Shown piece after piece: positions 49,571-56,660 of a stretch of DNA of 64,000 nt. The notes under the pieces are model-generated. The model saw only the letters and a list, made by a program, of their open reading frames with translations, was not told the origin of the DNA and made no database searches. Origin of the DNA: Limnobaculum xujianqingii. Lineage in GTDB: Bacteria; Pseudomonadota; Gammaproteobacteria; Enterobacterales; Enterobacteriaceae. The stretch is taken from contig NZ_JABMLK010000002.1 of NCBI RefSeq assembly GCF_013394855.1, forward strand, positions 372,001 to 436,000, given 5' to 3'. The position numbers and the translations under genes are program-made. Position 1 is the first letter of the stretch, and every line of letters starts with the position of its first letter.

Positions 49571-49860
49571 CCCGTAATAATGCAGTGTCTCATTTGACTA
49601 CAGTGCAACGGTCGAGCAAGGGGCGTTAAAAGGCGAACGCCCCCTGCACCCCCGCGCCTTCGCACCCGAATCCAGGTCGCTGGGCGCGACTCCCTTCCTC
49701 TTTCGTTCGGGTTTACGCACCGGCACTGATTCGGAGTACTCGCCTCATCCATGAGGCTCGGCCCTCTGGGCCAGCACGTTGTGCTGTTCAAAATTGCTCC
49801 TGCAATTTTGTCAGGCGAAGCAGTGCCTCGCCAAACATCCATGTTTGGCGTGCTACCCTC
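49571..49860 (+). repeat. Dispersed intergenic hairpin element, copy D (multi-hairpin)
   Basis: Between the convergent ends of garK and emrB. A left part (49571-49643) aligns with the start of copy C (CCGTAAT...GTGC, then A-GGGGC-GTT) and ends in GGGGCGTT/AACGCCCC (49620-49643). A right part has consecutive hairpins: GCCTCAT/ATGAGGC (49742-49757), GGCCC/GGGCC (49760-49772), AGCAC/GTGCT (49773-49785), AAAATTGC/GCAATTTT (49790-49809), AGGC/GCCT (49813-49828), CGCCAAACAT/ATGTTTGGCG (49829-49850). Linkers CCA, TGTTCAAA and TTTGTC match copy C while the stems differ in paired fashion. Confidence 0.8.
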
Positions 49861-49930
49861 TCTCAGTCGTCAGCTGAATTCCAGTGCTCTGAAAGGTCAA
49901 GGGATAAGACCAGAAGAGAAGACCATTAAT

Positions 49931-49970
49931 AAAAAACAACCTGTGTAGCGACGACATCAGGTTGTTTTTT
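49931..49970. terminator. Bidirectional terminator between garK and emrB
   Basis: AAAAAACAACCTG and CAGGTTGTTTTTT form a 13-bp perfect inverted repeat with a 14-nt loop. A-run and T-run flanks on both sides allow termination of transcripts from either direction. Confidence 0.85.
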
Positions 49971-50014
49971 ATTCAGACAAATAAGAATATAAACAACAGG
50001 TTTATTGTTTATAG

Positions 50015-51577
50015 TTAATGCTCAGCACTCCGATGCGCAGCTCCGCCACCAATAATAAACGGCGGTTTAGCAAACCAGACAAATACCAGTAACAGCAGGA
50101 AGATTCCACCAAACAGCCAGAAGATCTCATTGGCAGAAATGATTAGCCCCTGATTGGTTATCTGATTGTTGAGATAAGCGTTAATCTGTTCCGGCGACAT
50201 ACCCATTTTCCCCATAGATTCATAGGTCTGCAGTGATAGCGGATTATGCGGGTTAATGGCCTCAGTTAAACGGGTATGATGCAACGCCTCCCTTTGAGTC
50301 CAGGAAGTGGTAGTAATGGATGTACCTACCGAACCTGCCAGCGTACGTAAAAAGTTAGACAGACTGGACGCTGCTGCGATTTTTGATGGTTCCACATCGG
50401 AAAGCGTAATGGTCGTCAACGGCATAAAGAAGCAGGCAATGGCAAAGCCCTGTACAAACTGCGGCCAGGCCACGGCGGCAAAGTCCATTGCTGGTTCAAA
50501 GGTATAGGCACGCCAGTAGAAGCAACCGGCATACACAATAAAGCTAAAGGTAACCAGTCGACGTAAATCGATTTTAGGACCATATTTACCGATGATCGGC
50601 GCTAATAATAGCGGAATTAATCCAATTGGTGCAGCTGCCAGGCCTGCCCAGGTGGCGGTATAACCATATACCACTTGCAATAGCTGTGGCTGTAACACAA
50701 TTGAACCGATATAAAGCATAAATGCCAGACTGATACACAGGCACCCTATGGTGAAGTTTCTCGATTTAAACAGCGATAAATCCACTATCGGGTGGTCGTC
50801 GGTTAGCTCCCAAATAATCAGGAAGGTGATCGCCACAACGGCTACCACTGATAACACGATGATTTCAGTTGAGTGGAACCAGTCCAGCTCTTTGCCCCGG
50901 TCAAGCAGCATCTGGAAGCAGCCAATCCCTACCACCAGCAATACCAGCCCAACAGTATCAATAGGTCGGATTTCCGTTGGTGTTTCCCGATCTTTTAAGA
51001 TACCCCAGGTAATGATAACCACAGCGATACCGACCGGAACGTTAATATAGAAAATCCATCCCCAGTGGTAGTTATCGCTAATCCAGCCTCCCAGTATTGG
51101 CCCAAAAATAGGTGCTACCGTTACCGTCATTGACCAGAGAGCCAGCGCCATACTGCGCTTGAGCGGAGGATAGTTATTTAGCAGCAGGCTTTGCGACAGT
51201 GGCATAATCGGCCCGGCCACCAGCCCCTGAATAACCCGGGAAATAATAAGCATCTCCAGGCTGTGTGACATTCCGCATAGCCATGAAGCTACCACAAACA
51301 GCGTAATGGAAGCCATAAACAGGCGAACTTCACCGACGCGTTTAGCAAACCAACCGGTTAATGGAATGGAGATAGCGTTAGCTACACCAAAAGAGGTGAT
51401 AACCCATGTACCCTGAGAAAGGGATGAGCCCAGATCGCCAGAAATAGTTGGAATAGCCACGTTGGCGATGGTTGAATCCAACACCTGCATAAATGTAGCC
51501 AGTGCCAGAGCCAGTGTGATCCAACCTAATTGAGCCCCTTCAAGGGGCTTTAGCGGTGCGTTATTCATGTTTGGCAT
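50015..51577 (-). CDS. emrB: Multidrug efflux MFS transporter EmrB (DHA2 family)
   Basis: EmrB is the 14-helix inner-membrane proton antiporter of the EmrAB-TolC pump. The 520-residue sequence is colinear with E. coli EmrB (512). Landmarks are LEGAQLGWITLALALATFMQVLDSTIANVAIPTI (motif D1), SRVIQGLVAGPIMPLSQSLLL, ALWSMTVTVAPIFGPILGGWISDNYHWGWIFYINVP (motif C), and the end ISANEIFWLFGGIFLLLLVFVWFAKPPF. Its ATG overlaps the emrA stop by 1 bp (TGATG), so it is coupled to emrA. Confidence 0.96.
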   Translation of the reverse strand: MPNMNNAPLKPLEGAQLGWITLALALATFMQVLDSTIANVAIPTISGDLGSSLSQGTWVITSFGVANAISIPLTGWFAKRVGEVRLFMASITLFVVASWLCGMSHSLEMLIISRVIQGLVAGPIMPLSQSLLLNNYPPLKRSMALALWSMTVTVAPIFGPILGGWISDNYHWGWIFYINVPVGIAVVIITWGILKDRETPTEIRPIDTVGLVLLVVGIGCFQMLLDRGKELDWFHSTEIIVLSVVAVVAITFLIIWELTDDHPIVDLSLFKSRNFTIGCLCISLAFMLYIGSIVLQPQLLQVVYGYTATWAGLAAAPIGLIPLLLAPIIGKYGPKIDLRRLVTFSFIVYAGCFYWRAYTFEPAMDFAAVAWPQFVQGFAIACFFMPLTTITLSDVEPSKIAAASSLSNFLRTLAGSVGTSITTTSWTQREALHHTRLTEAINPHNPLSLQTYESMGKMGMSPEQINAYLNNQITNQGLIISANEIFWLFGGIFLLLLVFVWFAKPPFIIGGGAAHRSAEH

Positions 51578-52743
51578 CAGTTGCCAGCGTTGGCATGGAT
51601 AATATCGGTAATCAATGTATTCACCGGCGTCAGGTCATAAGTGAGCGCATTAGTTTCATAGGCGACTCCCTGACGTGGTTTTTCAGCCAGTACCAATCCA
51701 TTTTGATCGGCAGTATCTACAGTGACTTCCATTGACAGACCAATACGCAGCGGATGCTGTGCAACCTGTTGTGGGTCAAGCTCAATACGTACCGGCAGGC
51801 GCTGTACTACTTTAATCCAGTTTCCGGTCGCGTTTTGTGCCGGAAGTAAAGAGAAGGCGCTACCGGTTCCCATATCCAGTCCGGCGACAGTACCGGTATA
51901 TTCCACATCATCACCATAGAAGTCACTGGTAATCTGGACCGGCTGGCCAATGCGCATATTAGCCAGTTGGGTCTCTTTAAAGTTAGCATCAACCCAAACT
52001 TGATCGGCTGGTACAATCACCATTAGCGGAGTACCCACAGCGATTTGTGAGCCAACCTGAGCGCTGCGGCGTGAAACGTAACCATTTATAGGGGAAACTA
52101 CCTTAGTGCGCTGTAAGGTTAACCAGGCATCCCGCAGCTGAGATGAAGCATGCAGTACCGAAGGGTGCTGTTCGAGTGGAGTATTAAGCACCAGTGCGTT
52201 GTTGGCCTGATATTGCTGTAATGCCACTTCCAGTTCAGCACGAGCGCTGATGGCCGCGTCTCTGGCATGTTGCAGCTCTTCTTTACCAATGGCTGCCGCT
52301 TTACCCAGAGTTTCTCTGCGTACCAGATCTGCTGTAGCTTGATTCAGTGCGGTTTTCTTCAGCTCAATATTAGCCTGAAACTGGCGGTTATTAATAATGA
52401 GTTGATGAGTTTGACGTACGCTATTTGCCAGCGCGGTTTTTGCGCGCTCAAAGGCTTGCTGTGCGTCCGTTGGGTCCAGCGTAAGCAGAACATCTCCCTG
52501 TTTTACCCGATCGGTATTATCCACATGGATAGTGGTTACGTTTCCGGCTATCTGGGCCATAATCTGAATCTGATTACCGGCCACATAAGCATCGTCAGTT
52601 GTTTGATGATGACGTAACGCCACAAACCAGTAGATGGCATAACCCGCGCCAATAATGATAAACAGCACAGATGCTATTGCCATTGCCAGCTTACGAGTTT
52701 GCTTTTTGTTTCTTGGTTGCGGGGAGAGCGTTTCCGCGGACAT
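51577..52743 (-). CDS. emrA: Multidrug efflux membrane-fusion protein EmrA
   Basis: EmrA is the periplasmic adaptor linking EmrB to TolC. The 388-residue protein (E. coli 390) has an N-terminal membrane anchor (LAMAIASVLFIIIGAGYAIYWFV), then the DDAYVAGNQIQIMAQIAGNV lipoyl motif, a long coiled-coil hairpin (about residues 95-210), and the second lipoyl half with VVSPINGYVSRRSAQVGSQIAVGTPLMVIVP followed by VDANFKETQLANMRIGQPV. It is downstream of emrR on the same strand. Confidence 0.96.
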   Translation of the reverse strand: MSAETLSPQPRNKKQTRKLAMAIASVLFIIIGAGYAIYWFVALRHHQTTDDAYVAGNQIQIMAQIAGNVTTIHVDNTDRVKQGDVLLTLDPTDAQQAFERAKTALANSVRQTHQLIINNRQFQANIELKKTALNQATADLVRRETLGKAAAIGKEELQHARDAAISARAELEVALQQYQANNALVLNTPLEQHPSVLHASSQLRDAWLTLQRTKVVSPINGYVSRRSAQVGSQIAVGTPLMVIVPADQVWVDANFKETQLANMRIGQPVQITSDFYGDDVEYTGTVAGLDMGTGSAFSLLPAQNATGNWIKVVQRLPVRIELDPQQVAQHPLRIGLSMEVTVDTADQNGLVLAEKPRQGVAYETNALTYDLTPVNTLITDIIHANAGN

Positions 52744-52853
52744 TTGGTTCTACCTCAAATAAGTTTGCCCTGAATGGTATGAAGCCATTCAGTTACCCTG
52801 AAATTCAGCGCTATAGTTTATGGGTATTTTGTGCAATAAGGCAGTGATAAACT

Positions 52854-52904
52854 GCTGTAATTTAGCAGTATACGATGGGATCGCATATTTAGCTAAATTA
52901 CAGC
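52854..52904. promoter_or_regulatory. 13-bp inverted repeat between emrR and emrA
   Basis: GCTGTAATTTAGC (52854-52866) and GCTAAATTACAGC (52892-52904) are perfect complements with a 25-nt interval, nine bases from the emrR stop. There is no T-run, so it may be a processing/attenuation hairpin, or an operator with two distant half sites for EmrR. Confidence 0.6.
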
Positions 52905-52912
52905 ATTAACAA

Positions 52913-53419
52913 TCAGGCGTGATCGATAGTTTCCAGGCGGGTAAGCAGTTTGCGATTTAATGATTCAAGTTGAGCGCGTTCTTCTTCAGAGAAAACGTCC
53001 CAAATTTTAATTAAATTAGCATGTTGCTGCGGGAACATACCGCTAAGAAAGTCCTGTCCGGCTTGAGTCAGAAACAGGTGCAGACAACGGCGGTCCTTGC
53101 CACTCTCTTTACGAACGATCCATCCTTTTTTCTCCAGATCGTCAGCAATGCGGGTAGCATTAGTTCTGGACGAGCCGAGAGCCAGACTTAATTCAGATGG
53201 TTGAATTGATTTGTCTTTTTGTGCATTTAATATGACCAACGCCATAAATAGCGTTTCATTTATCCCCTGAGCCTTGAAATTCTTATTACGATATTCAAGT
53301 AACTTTGAGTGGGTATGCATGCTAAGACGGGTTAACTGGATTTCCTGGCGCGGAAACTCTTCCTGTGTTGTTGCGTACAGGCTTAAAATACTTTCAGTAG
53401 GCGAAAATGAACTTTCCAT
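52913..53419 (-). CDS. emrR: MarR-family repressor EmrR (MprA)
   Basis: EmrR represses emrRAB and is released by uncouplers and other hydrophobic drugs. The 168 residues (E. coli 176) form a MarR winged helix: [35 protein letters not shown], then [51 protein letters not shown]. It is first in emrR-emrA-emrB. Confidence 0.95.
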   Translation of the reverse strand: MESSFSPTESILSLYATTQEEFPRQEIQLTRLSMHTHSKLLEYRNKNFKAQGINETLFMALVILNAQKDKSIQPSELSLALGSSRTNATRIADDLEKKGWIVRKESGKDRRCLHLFLTQAGQDFLSGMFPQQHANLIKIWDVFSEEERAQLESLNRKLLTRLETIDHA

Positions 53420-53711
53420 GTGCTACATTCTCCTCGTTAGCGTTGCATAATAATAACGTTGATAATACCCATAAGTAAATATTTCAAATATTGTAACGTG
53501 GTGTTTATTAGTTTAATCGGATTAATTAAGCCCATTTATACAACGCTTTGACAATGTTTTTTTTATAATATTTTTTATCTGTTATTGTATAGATAGTGAA
53601 TAAGGCAATAATCACGCGGTTTGTGGAGTAGGCAGTTAAAAGTATTGATGGGTTGCGCCTGACAGATTTGTGATCTGAACAGGCTTTTTTTAGATATATA
53701 AAACTTTTTGC

Positions 53712-54428
53712 TTACCAAAGCGTGGATGACCAGAAAACACGCCCAATAATATGAATGCGTTGTTCAAATTCGTCTCTGGTTAGCTGCTCATCGGGATAAT
53801 CTGTGTTGTTAAAGCTTTTAATGATCATCCCACCGTCCGGACGAGGGATCAGTTGCTTTACTCTGATCAGATTACCATCCCGGATAGCGTACAGATCGCC
53901 ATCAATAATAGTTGAATTGTTGGCAGTATCGATACCTACCACATCTCCGCTACGTAACATTGGCGCCATACTATTACCGATAACCCGAACAACTCGCGCA
54001 TTGCGGGCATTAACTCCCATTCTACGCAAAGTATATCGGCGAAACGGCAGGGCATAGATTTCATGCTCATTATCCGCCATTGCACCATCGCCACAGGCTG
54101 CTTCCACATTCAACATTGAGACTTCGACGAATTCGTCTTTGTCGCGATTCATTGATTCCCATTCTTCAACCCGTAGGCTGCTGGCCTTGATTTCACTGTC
54201 GTAGATATCAACGGACTTAATGGGAACCGATTCATCACCAAATAACAACCATTGTGGGCTGACATCTAACGCTTCTGCCAGTCTGTCCAAATTACGTGGC
54301 GACCGGGTCTGCCCCGATTCAATTTTATTAATTGATTGTTGGCTGACCTGAATCTTTTCTGCCAGGGTTTTTTGACTTAAACCCAACTGTTCGCGCCGCT
54401 TTGCAACGCGTTCTGCTAACGTCTGCAT
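53712..54428 (-). CDS. Phage CI-like repressor with S24 autocleavage domain
   Basis: This is a lambdoid-type lysogeny repressor. From ATG 54428 (MQTLAERVAKRREQLGLSQK) it has 238 residues; an upstream in-frame ATG (54440) adds four. The N-terminal Xre helix-turn-helix reads TLAEKIQVSQQSINKIESGQTRSPRNLDRLAEAL. A linker with a possible autocleavage site (AACGDG) leads to a LexA-like peptidase: catalytic Ser in GNSMAPMLRSGDVVGID and catalytic Lys in RDGNLIRVKQL. It is divergent from the Q-like gene, and three matching operator-like sites lie between them. It appears intact, so it could still be RecA-inducible. Confidence 0.9.
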   Translation of the reverse strand: MQTLAERVAKRREQLGLSQKTLAEKIQVSQQSINKIESGQTRSPRNLDRLAEALDVSPQWLLFGDESVPIKSVDIYDSEIKASSLRVEEWESMNRDKDEFVEVSMLNVEAACGDGAMADNEHEIYALPFRRYTLRRMGVNARNARVVRVIGNSMAPMLRSGDVVGIDTANNSTIIDGDLYAIRDGNLIRVKQLIPRPDGGMIIKSFNNTDYPDEQLTRDEFEQRIHIIGRVFWSSTLW

Positions 54429-54463
54429 AGTGATTCTCATAATAGATAAATGGTGGATATGAC

Positions 54464-54550
54464 AACTAAATATAGTTCTACTATAACAACTAATATATGT
54501 TGATCAACCTTTAATTTTCGATTACTATAGCTTCACAACCAATTGTTGTT
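54464..54550. promoter_or_regulatory. Three operator sites for the phage repressor
   Basis: Three 14-bp sites with the pattern AAC-N8-GTT lie in the 140-bp gap between the repressor and the Q-like gene: AACTAAATATAGTT (54464-54477), AACTAATATATGTT (54488-54501) and AACCAATTGTTGTT (54537-54550). The first two are nearly identical. GTTGATCAAC at 54499-54508 is a further palindrome. The spacing (24 and 49 bp centre to centre) and divergent genes fit a CI operator region. Confidence 0.65.
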
Positions 54551-54567
54551 AATGTCCGGGGGGATAA

Positions 54568-54927
54568 ATGCACAATATCAAGACAACTTTAGAGATGTGG
54601 GGCAACTGGGCTCGTTGTAATGTCGGCACTGAATATTCCAAAGTAAATGTCACTTTCCAGTCTGTTTTACCGGACAGCAGTTCGACATTTTTTCGCACTG
54701 ATGATGAGCAGGGCATGGTGGTTGATTCTGCTGTTGCCGGACTTCGTCATTATGACCAGTTAGCTTATAAGTTAGTGATTGCACACTATGTTTACCGAAT
54801 TAGTCAGTCGAAATTAGCGAAGCAACTGGGTAAGGCCCAGAGCTATATCTCTGGGATTTTAAGAGTAGCGGAAGCTTTTATTGCCGGACAAATTTTTGTT
54901 CAAACGGGAGAGGCGGTTTCTGTCTGA
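54568..54927 (+). CDS. Phage antitermination protein Q-like
   Basis: The 119-residue protein begins MHNIKTTLEMWGNWARCNVG. A helix-turn-helix-like end follows (YDQLAYKLVIAHYVYRISQSKLAKQLGKAQSYISGILRVAEAFIAGQI). This matches the short phage Q antiterminator family, in which a WGxWxR start is followed by a DNA-binding YYV...SxxYIxxxLxxAEG region. A GGGGGGATAA ribosome-binding site precedes the ATG. It is the only early-right gene left, placed directly after the CI operators. Its target would be the promoter and terminators between it and the lysis genes. Confidence 0.75.
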   Translation: MHNIKTTLEMWGNWARCNVGTEYSKVNVTFQSVLPDSSSTFFRTDDEQGMVVDSAVAGLRHYDQLAYKLVIAHYVYRISQSKLAKQLGKAQSYISGILRVAEAFIAGQIFVQTGEAVSV

Positions 54928-55032
54928 TGTCATCTTTTTAAGTTTGATTTCTACGTTTATGTGCTGCCAAAAGGCGGCACTTTTCATTTTTAAGCTCCCC
55001 ATAAATAAAGTTGTTAAAACAAATAAAAGGTG

Positions 55033-55060
55033 TTGATTTAATCTGATTATCAGGTATAGT
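55033..55060 (+). promoter_or_regulatory. Candidate late promoter (pR'-like)
   Basis: TTGATT (55033-55038), 16 bp, TATAGT (55055-55060). It lies between the Q-like gene and the first of two terminators, the position of the late promoter pR' in lambdoid phages. Confidence 0.5.
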
Positions 55061-55106
55061 AAGCAGTATAAAGTCACAAAGTTGTATCCAAAGAGTGCTT
55101 CCACAA

Positions 55107-55140
55107 ATGCCCGCTATTGAATGCGGGCATTTTTGTTTTT
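55107..55140 (+). terminator. First terminator before the lysis genes (tR'-like)
   Basis: ATGCCCGC and GCGGGCAT form an 8-bp stem followed by TTTTTGTTTTT, about 45 bp after the predicted pR'-like start. In lambdoid phages Q lets polymerase pass such a terminator. Confidence 0.8.
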
Positions 55141-55326
55141 ATCACCTATGGAGCATTGTTTTGTGGCCTTATTTGATACGAATAAGCACAAATGGAAAAC
55201 AAGCCCGAATGGCAAAAGGTGTCATAAATGCTGTCCGTCAACAGCCCTGGTACTTATTAACAAAAATTGTTAAACCACAGGATGCCGTACATTAACCATG
55301 TGTGACGTATCAATCTGTCAAATTTA
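55141..55326 (+). other. Inter-terminator region, no firm gene
   Basis: These 186 bp lie between two strong terminators. One frame reads from ATG 55149 (MEHCFVALFDTNKHKWKTSP, then four Cys near NGKRCHKCCPS, stop near 55274). Another frame crosses the first terminator. Neither has a convincing ribosome-binding site or a known family match, so I do not call a gene. Confidence 0.3.
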
Positions 55327-55352
55327 GCCCCGCTTTGCGGGGCTTTTTTATT
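55327..55352 (+). terminator. Second terminator before the lysis genes
   Basis: GCCCCGC-TTT-GCGGGGC followed by TTTTTTATTT, 28 bp before the holin start codon. Holin expression therefore needs read-through. Confidence 0.85.
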
Positions 55353-55379
55353 TCTCCCGTTTAGGAGTTGAAAGAATAA

Positions 55380-55697
55380 ATGCCAATAAAAGAGCCTGAA
55401 AACTTCAGTTTATTTAGCTACTTACTCGTACTGATTATGACTTTGCTGGGTGCTATCGCCAGCTATGCCTATCGAATCCTTAATGGTGAAGAGTTTCGCT
55501 GGTCGATCCTTCTTCTGCAAGCCATCGTGGCTATCTTCGCCGGTGCGTTGGTATTGCTGGCTGCCAATTACTATCACTGGGCAGCTGAATTTGCCGGTGG
55601 TATTGCAGGATTATCCGGCTGGTCTGGTGCGGAGTTTATTAAAACCCTGGAGAAGCGCTTTCTGAAGCGGGTCCATGGAGGAAATCATGATAACTAG
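55380..55697 (+). CDS. Phage holin (LydA-like)
   Basis: A holin controls release of endolysin across the inner membrane. The 105-residue protein has two or three hydrophobic segments: FSYLLVLIMTLLGAIASYAY, WSILLLQAIVAIFAGALVLLAA and a glycine-rich AGGIAGLSGWSG. A basic tail (KTLEKRFLKRVHGG) follows. This layout is typical of LydA-type holins of P1 and related prophages. A TTTAGGAGTTGAAAGAATAA ribosome-binding region precedes ATG. Its end overlaps the lysozyme gene by 11 bp. Confidence 0.82.
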   Translation: MPIKEPENFSLFSYLLVLIMTLLGAIASYAYRILNGEEFRWSILLLQAIVAIFAGALVLLAANYYHWAAEFAGGIAGLSGWSGAEFIKTLEKRFLKRVHGGNHDN

Positions 55698-56112
55698 TCA
55701 GCATGGTGTGGACCACATTAAGTCTTTCGAATCCTGCCAGCTAAAAGCATATCTCTGCCCGGCAAACGTCTGGACTATCGGCTATGGCCATACCGCAGGT
55801 GTTAAATCCGGGGATCAGATTAGCCAGATGCAGGCGGAACGTTATCTGAAGGCCGATTTGGTTCGTGTAGAACAGGATATTCAAAAAATTGTTCGAGTTC
55901 CTTTAACTCAGGGACAGTTCGATGCGTTGGTTTCTTTCGCATTTAACTGTGGAACACGAGCGCTTAGCACTTCAACCCTGTTACGCAAGCTTAACCAGCG
56001 AGATTACACCGGCGCTGCTGAAGAGTTTTCCCGTTGGGTGTATGCCAATGGAAAACGATTGGGCGGGTTAGAGCGTCGACGCCGTCTGGAAAAACGGATG
56101 TTTGAGTCATGA
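55687..56112 (+). CDS. Phage endolysin, GH24 lysozyme with Glu-Cys-Thr active site
   Basis: The endolysin cleaves peptidoglycan in the periplasm. The start chosen is ATG 55687 (MITSQHGVDHIKSFESC) behind GGAGGAAATC, giving 141 residues; the ATG at 55675 is in frame but overlaps the ribosome-binding site. The catalytic pattern is SFE-(8 residues)-C-(5 residues)-T, reading through AYLCPANVWTIGYGHT, with Cys in place of the Asp of T4 lysozyme; this variant is known in P22-type enzymes. No signal-anchor helix is seen, so it should depend on the holin. It overlaps holin by 11 bp and Rz by 4 bp. Confidence 0.92.
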   Translation: MITSQHGVDHIKSFESCQLKAYLCPANVWTIGYGHTAGVKSGDQISQMQAERYLKADLVRVEQDIQKIVRVPLTQGQFDALVSFAFNCGTRALSTSTLLRKLNQRDYTGAAEEFSRWVYANGKRLGGLERRRRLEKRMFES

Positions 56113-56534
56113 GTTTTACCAGTAAATGGATTACTGCCGCATTAGCGGCTTTATGCATTGTGATGTTGCTGTTTTATTGCCGTTGGTTGAGTCACCAGCT
56201 CAATCAGCTAAGAAATGAGAAGCAACAGGCAGTGGTGGCGTTAGCAGAAGAACGGGCCTATTCAGCCAAAATCAGGACCCAGTACATGCAAATCCAGGAG
56301 GTGATGGATGGTGTTGCAGAGCAAAAACAACAGAGTGAAAAACGTACTGCAGCATTGCAACGGGCACTGGTACAAAGCCAACTGGAGAGTCCCTGCGTTG
56401 CTGTTCCCGTTCCTGATGCTGTTACTCAGCGGCTGCGTGAGCGAGCCGCCGAAGTCAACGCCACCGCTGCCGGTGCCAACAAGTCTGTTCAAGCTTTGTC
56501 TGGTACCGGAATACCAGGTTCAACATTACGGTGA
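56109..56534 (+). CDS. Inner-membrane spanin subunit Rz
   Basis: The 141-residue protein has an N-terminal signal anchor (WITAALAALCIVMLLFYCRWL). A long periplasmic coiled coil follows (QLNQLRNEKQQAVVALAEERAYSAKIRTQYMQIQEVMDGVAEQKQQSEKRTAALQRALVQSQL). Position right after the endolysin (ATGA overlap) and the embedded Rz1 frame identify it as the i-spanin that fuses inner and outer membranes in the last step of lysis. Confidence 0.88.
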   Translation: MSFTSKWITAALAALCIVMLLFYCRWLSHQLNQLRNEKQQAVVALAEERAYSAKIRTQYMQIQEVMDGVAEQKQQSEKRTAALQRALVQSQLESPCVAVPVPDAVTQRLRERAAEVNATAAGANKSVQALSGTGIPGSTLR

Positions 56535-56625
56535 TTATCCTGGTTATATCGCCGAGCTTTTCGCCGTTATTGAGCAATGTAATAGACAAATTAATGGGAT
56601 TCAGAGGATTTTGGGTACTCATTGA
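56308..56625 (+). CDS. Outer-membrane lipoprotein spanin subunit Rz1, embedded in and extending beyond Rz
   Basis: In the +1 frame inside Rz, an AGGAGG Shine-Dalgarno stands 6 nt before ATG 56308. The product has a lipoprotein signal ALLFPFLMLLLSGC (lipobox LLSGC) after an unusually long 27-residue leader. A proline-rich mature part (VSEPPKSTPPLPVPTSLF) is typical of Rz1. The frame runs 91 bp past the Rz stop, so the mature lipoprotein of about 62 residues is longer than lambda Rz1 (about 40). It pairs with Rz as the o-spanin. Confidence 0.85.
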   Translation: MVLQSKNNRVKNVLQHCNGHWYKANWRVPALLFPFLMLLLSGCVSEPPKSTPPLPVPTSLFKLCLVPEYQVQHYGDYPGYIAELFAVIEQCNRQINGIQRILGTH

Positions 56626-56660
56626 GAGGACATACTATTTTGATTATGTTTGGGATAACT

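Noticed and set aside
49751..49948. A 65-residue plus-strand frame and a 228-residue minus-strand frame over the garK end and hairpin element
   Set aside because: Both are by-products of the GC-rich hairpin string and of the garK coding sequence; no start context and no domain.
53420..53711. Prophage attachment site at the left side of the remnant
   Set aside because: No tRNA gene end or convincing direct repeat with the right side (61147-61259) could be found by eye.
55095..55295. A 66-residue frame beginning inside the first prophage terminator
   Set aside because: Its start lies ahead of a strong terminator hairpin that it would have to encode, and there is no ribosome-binding site.
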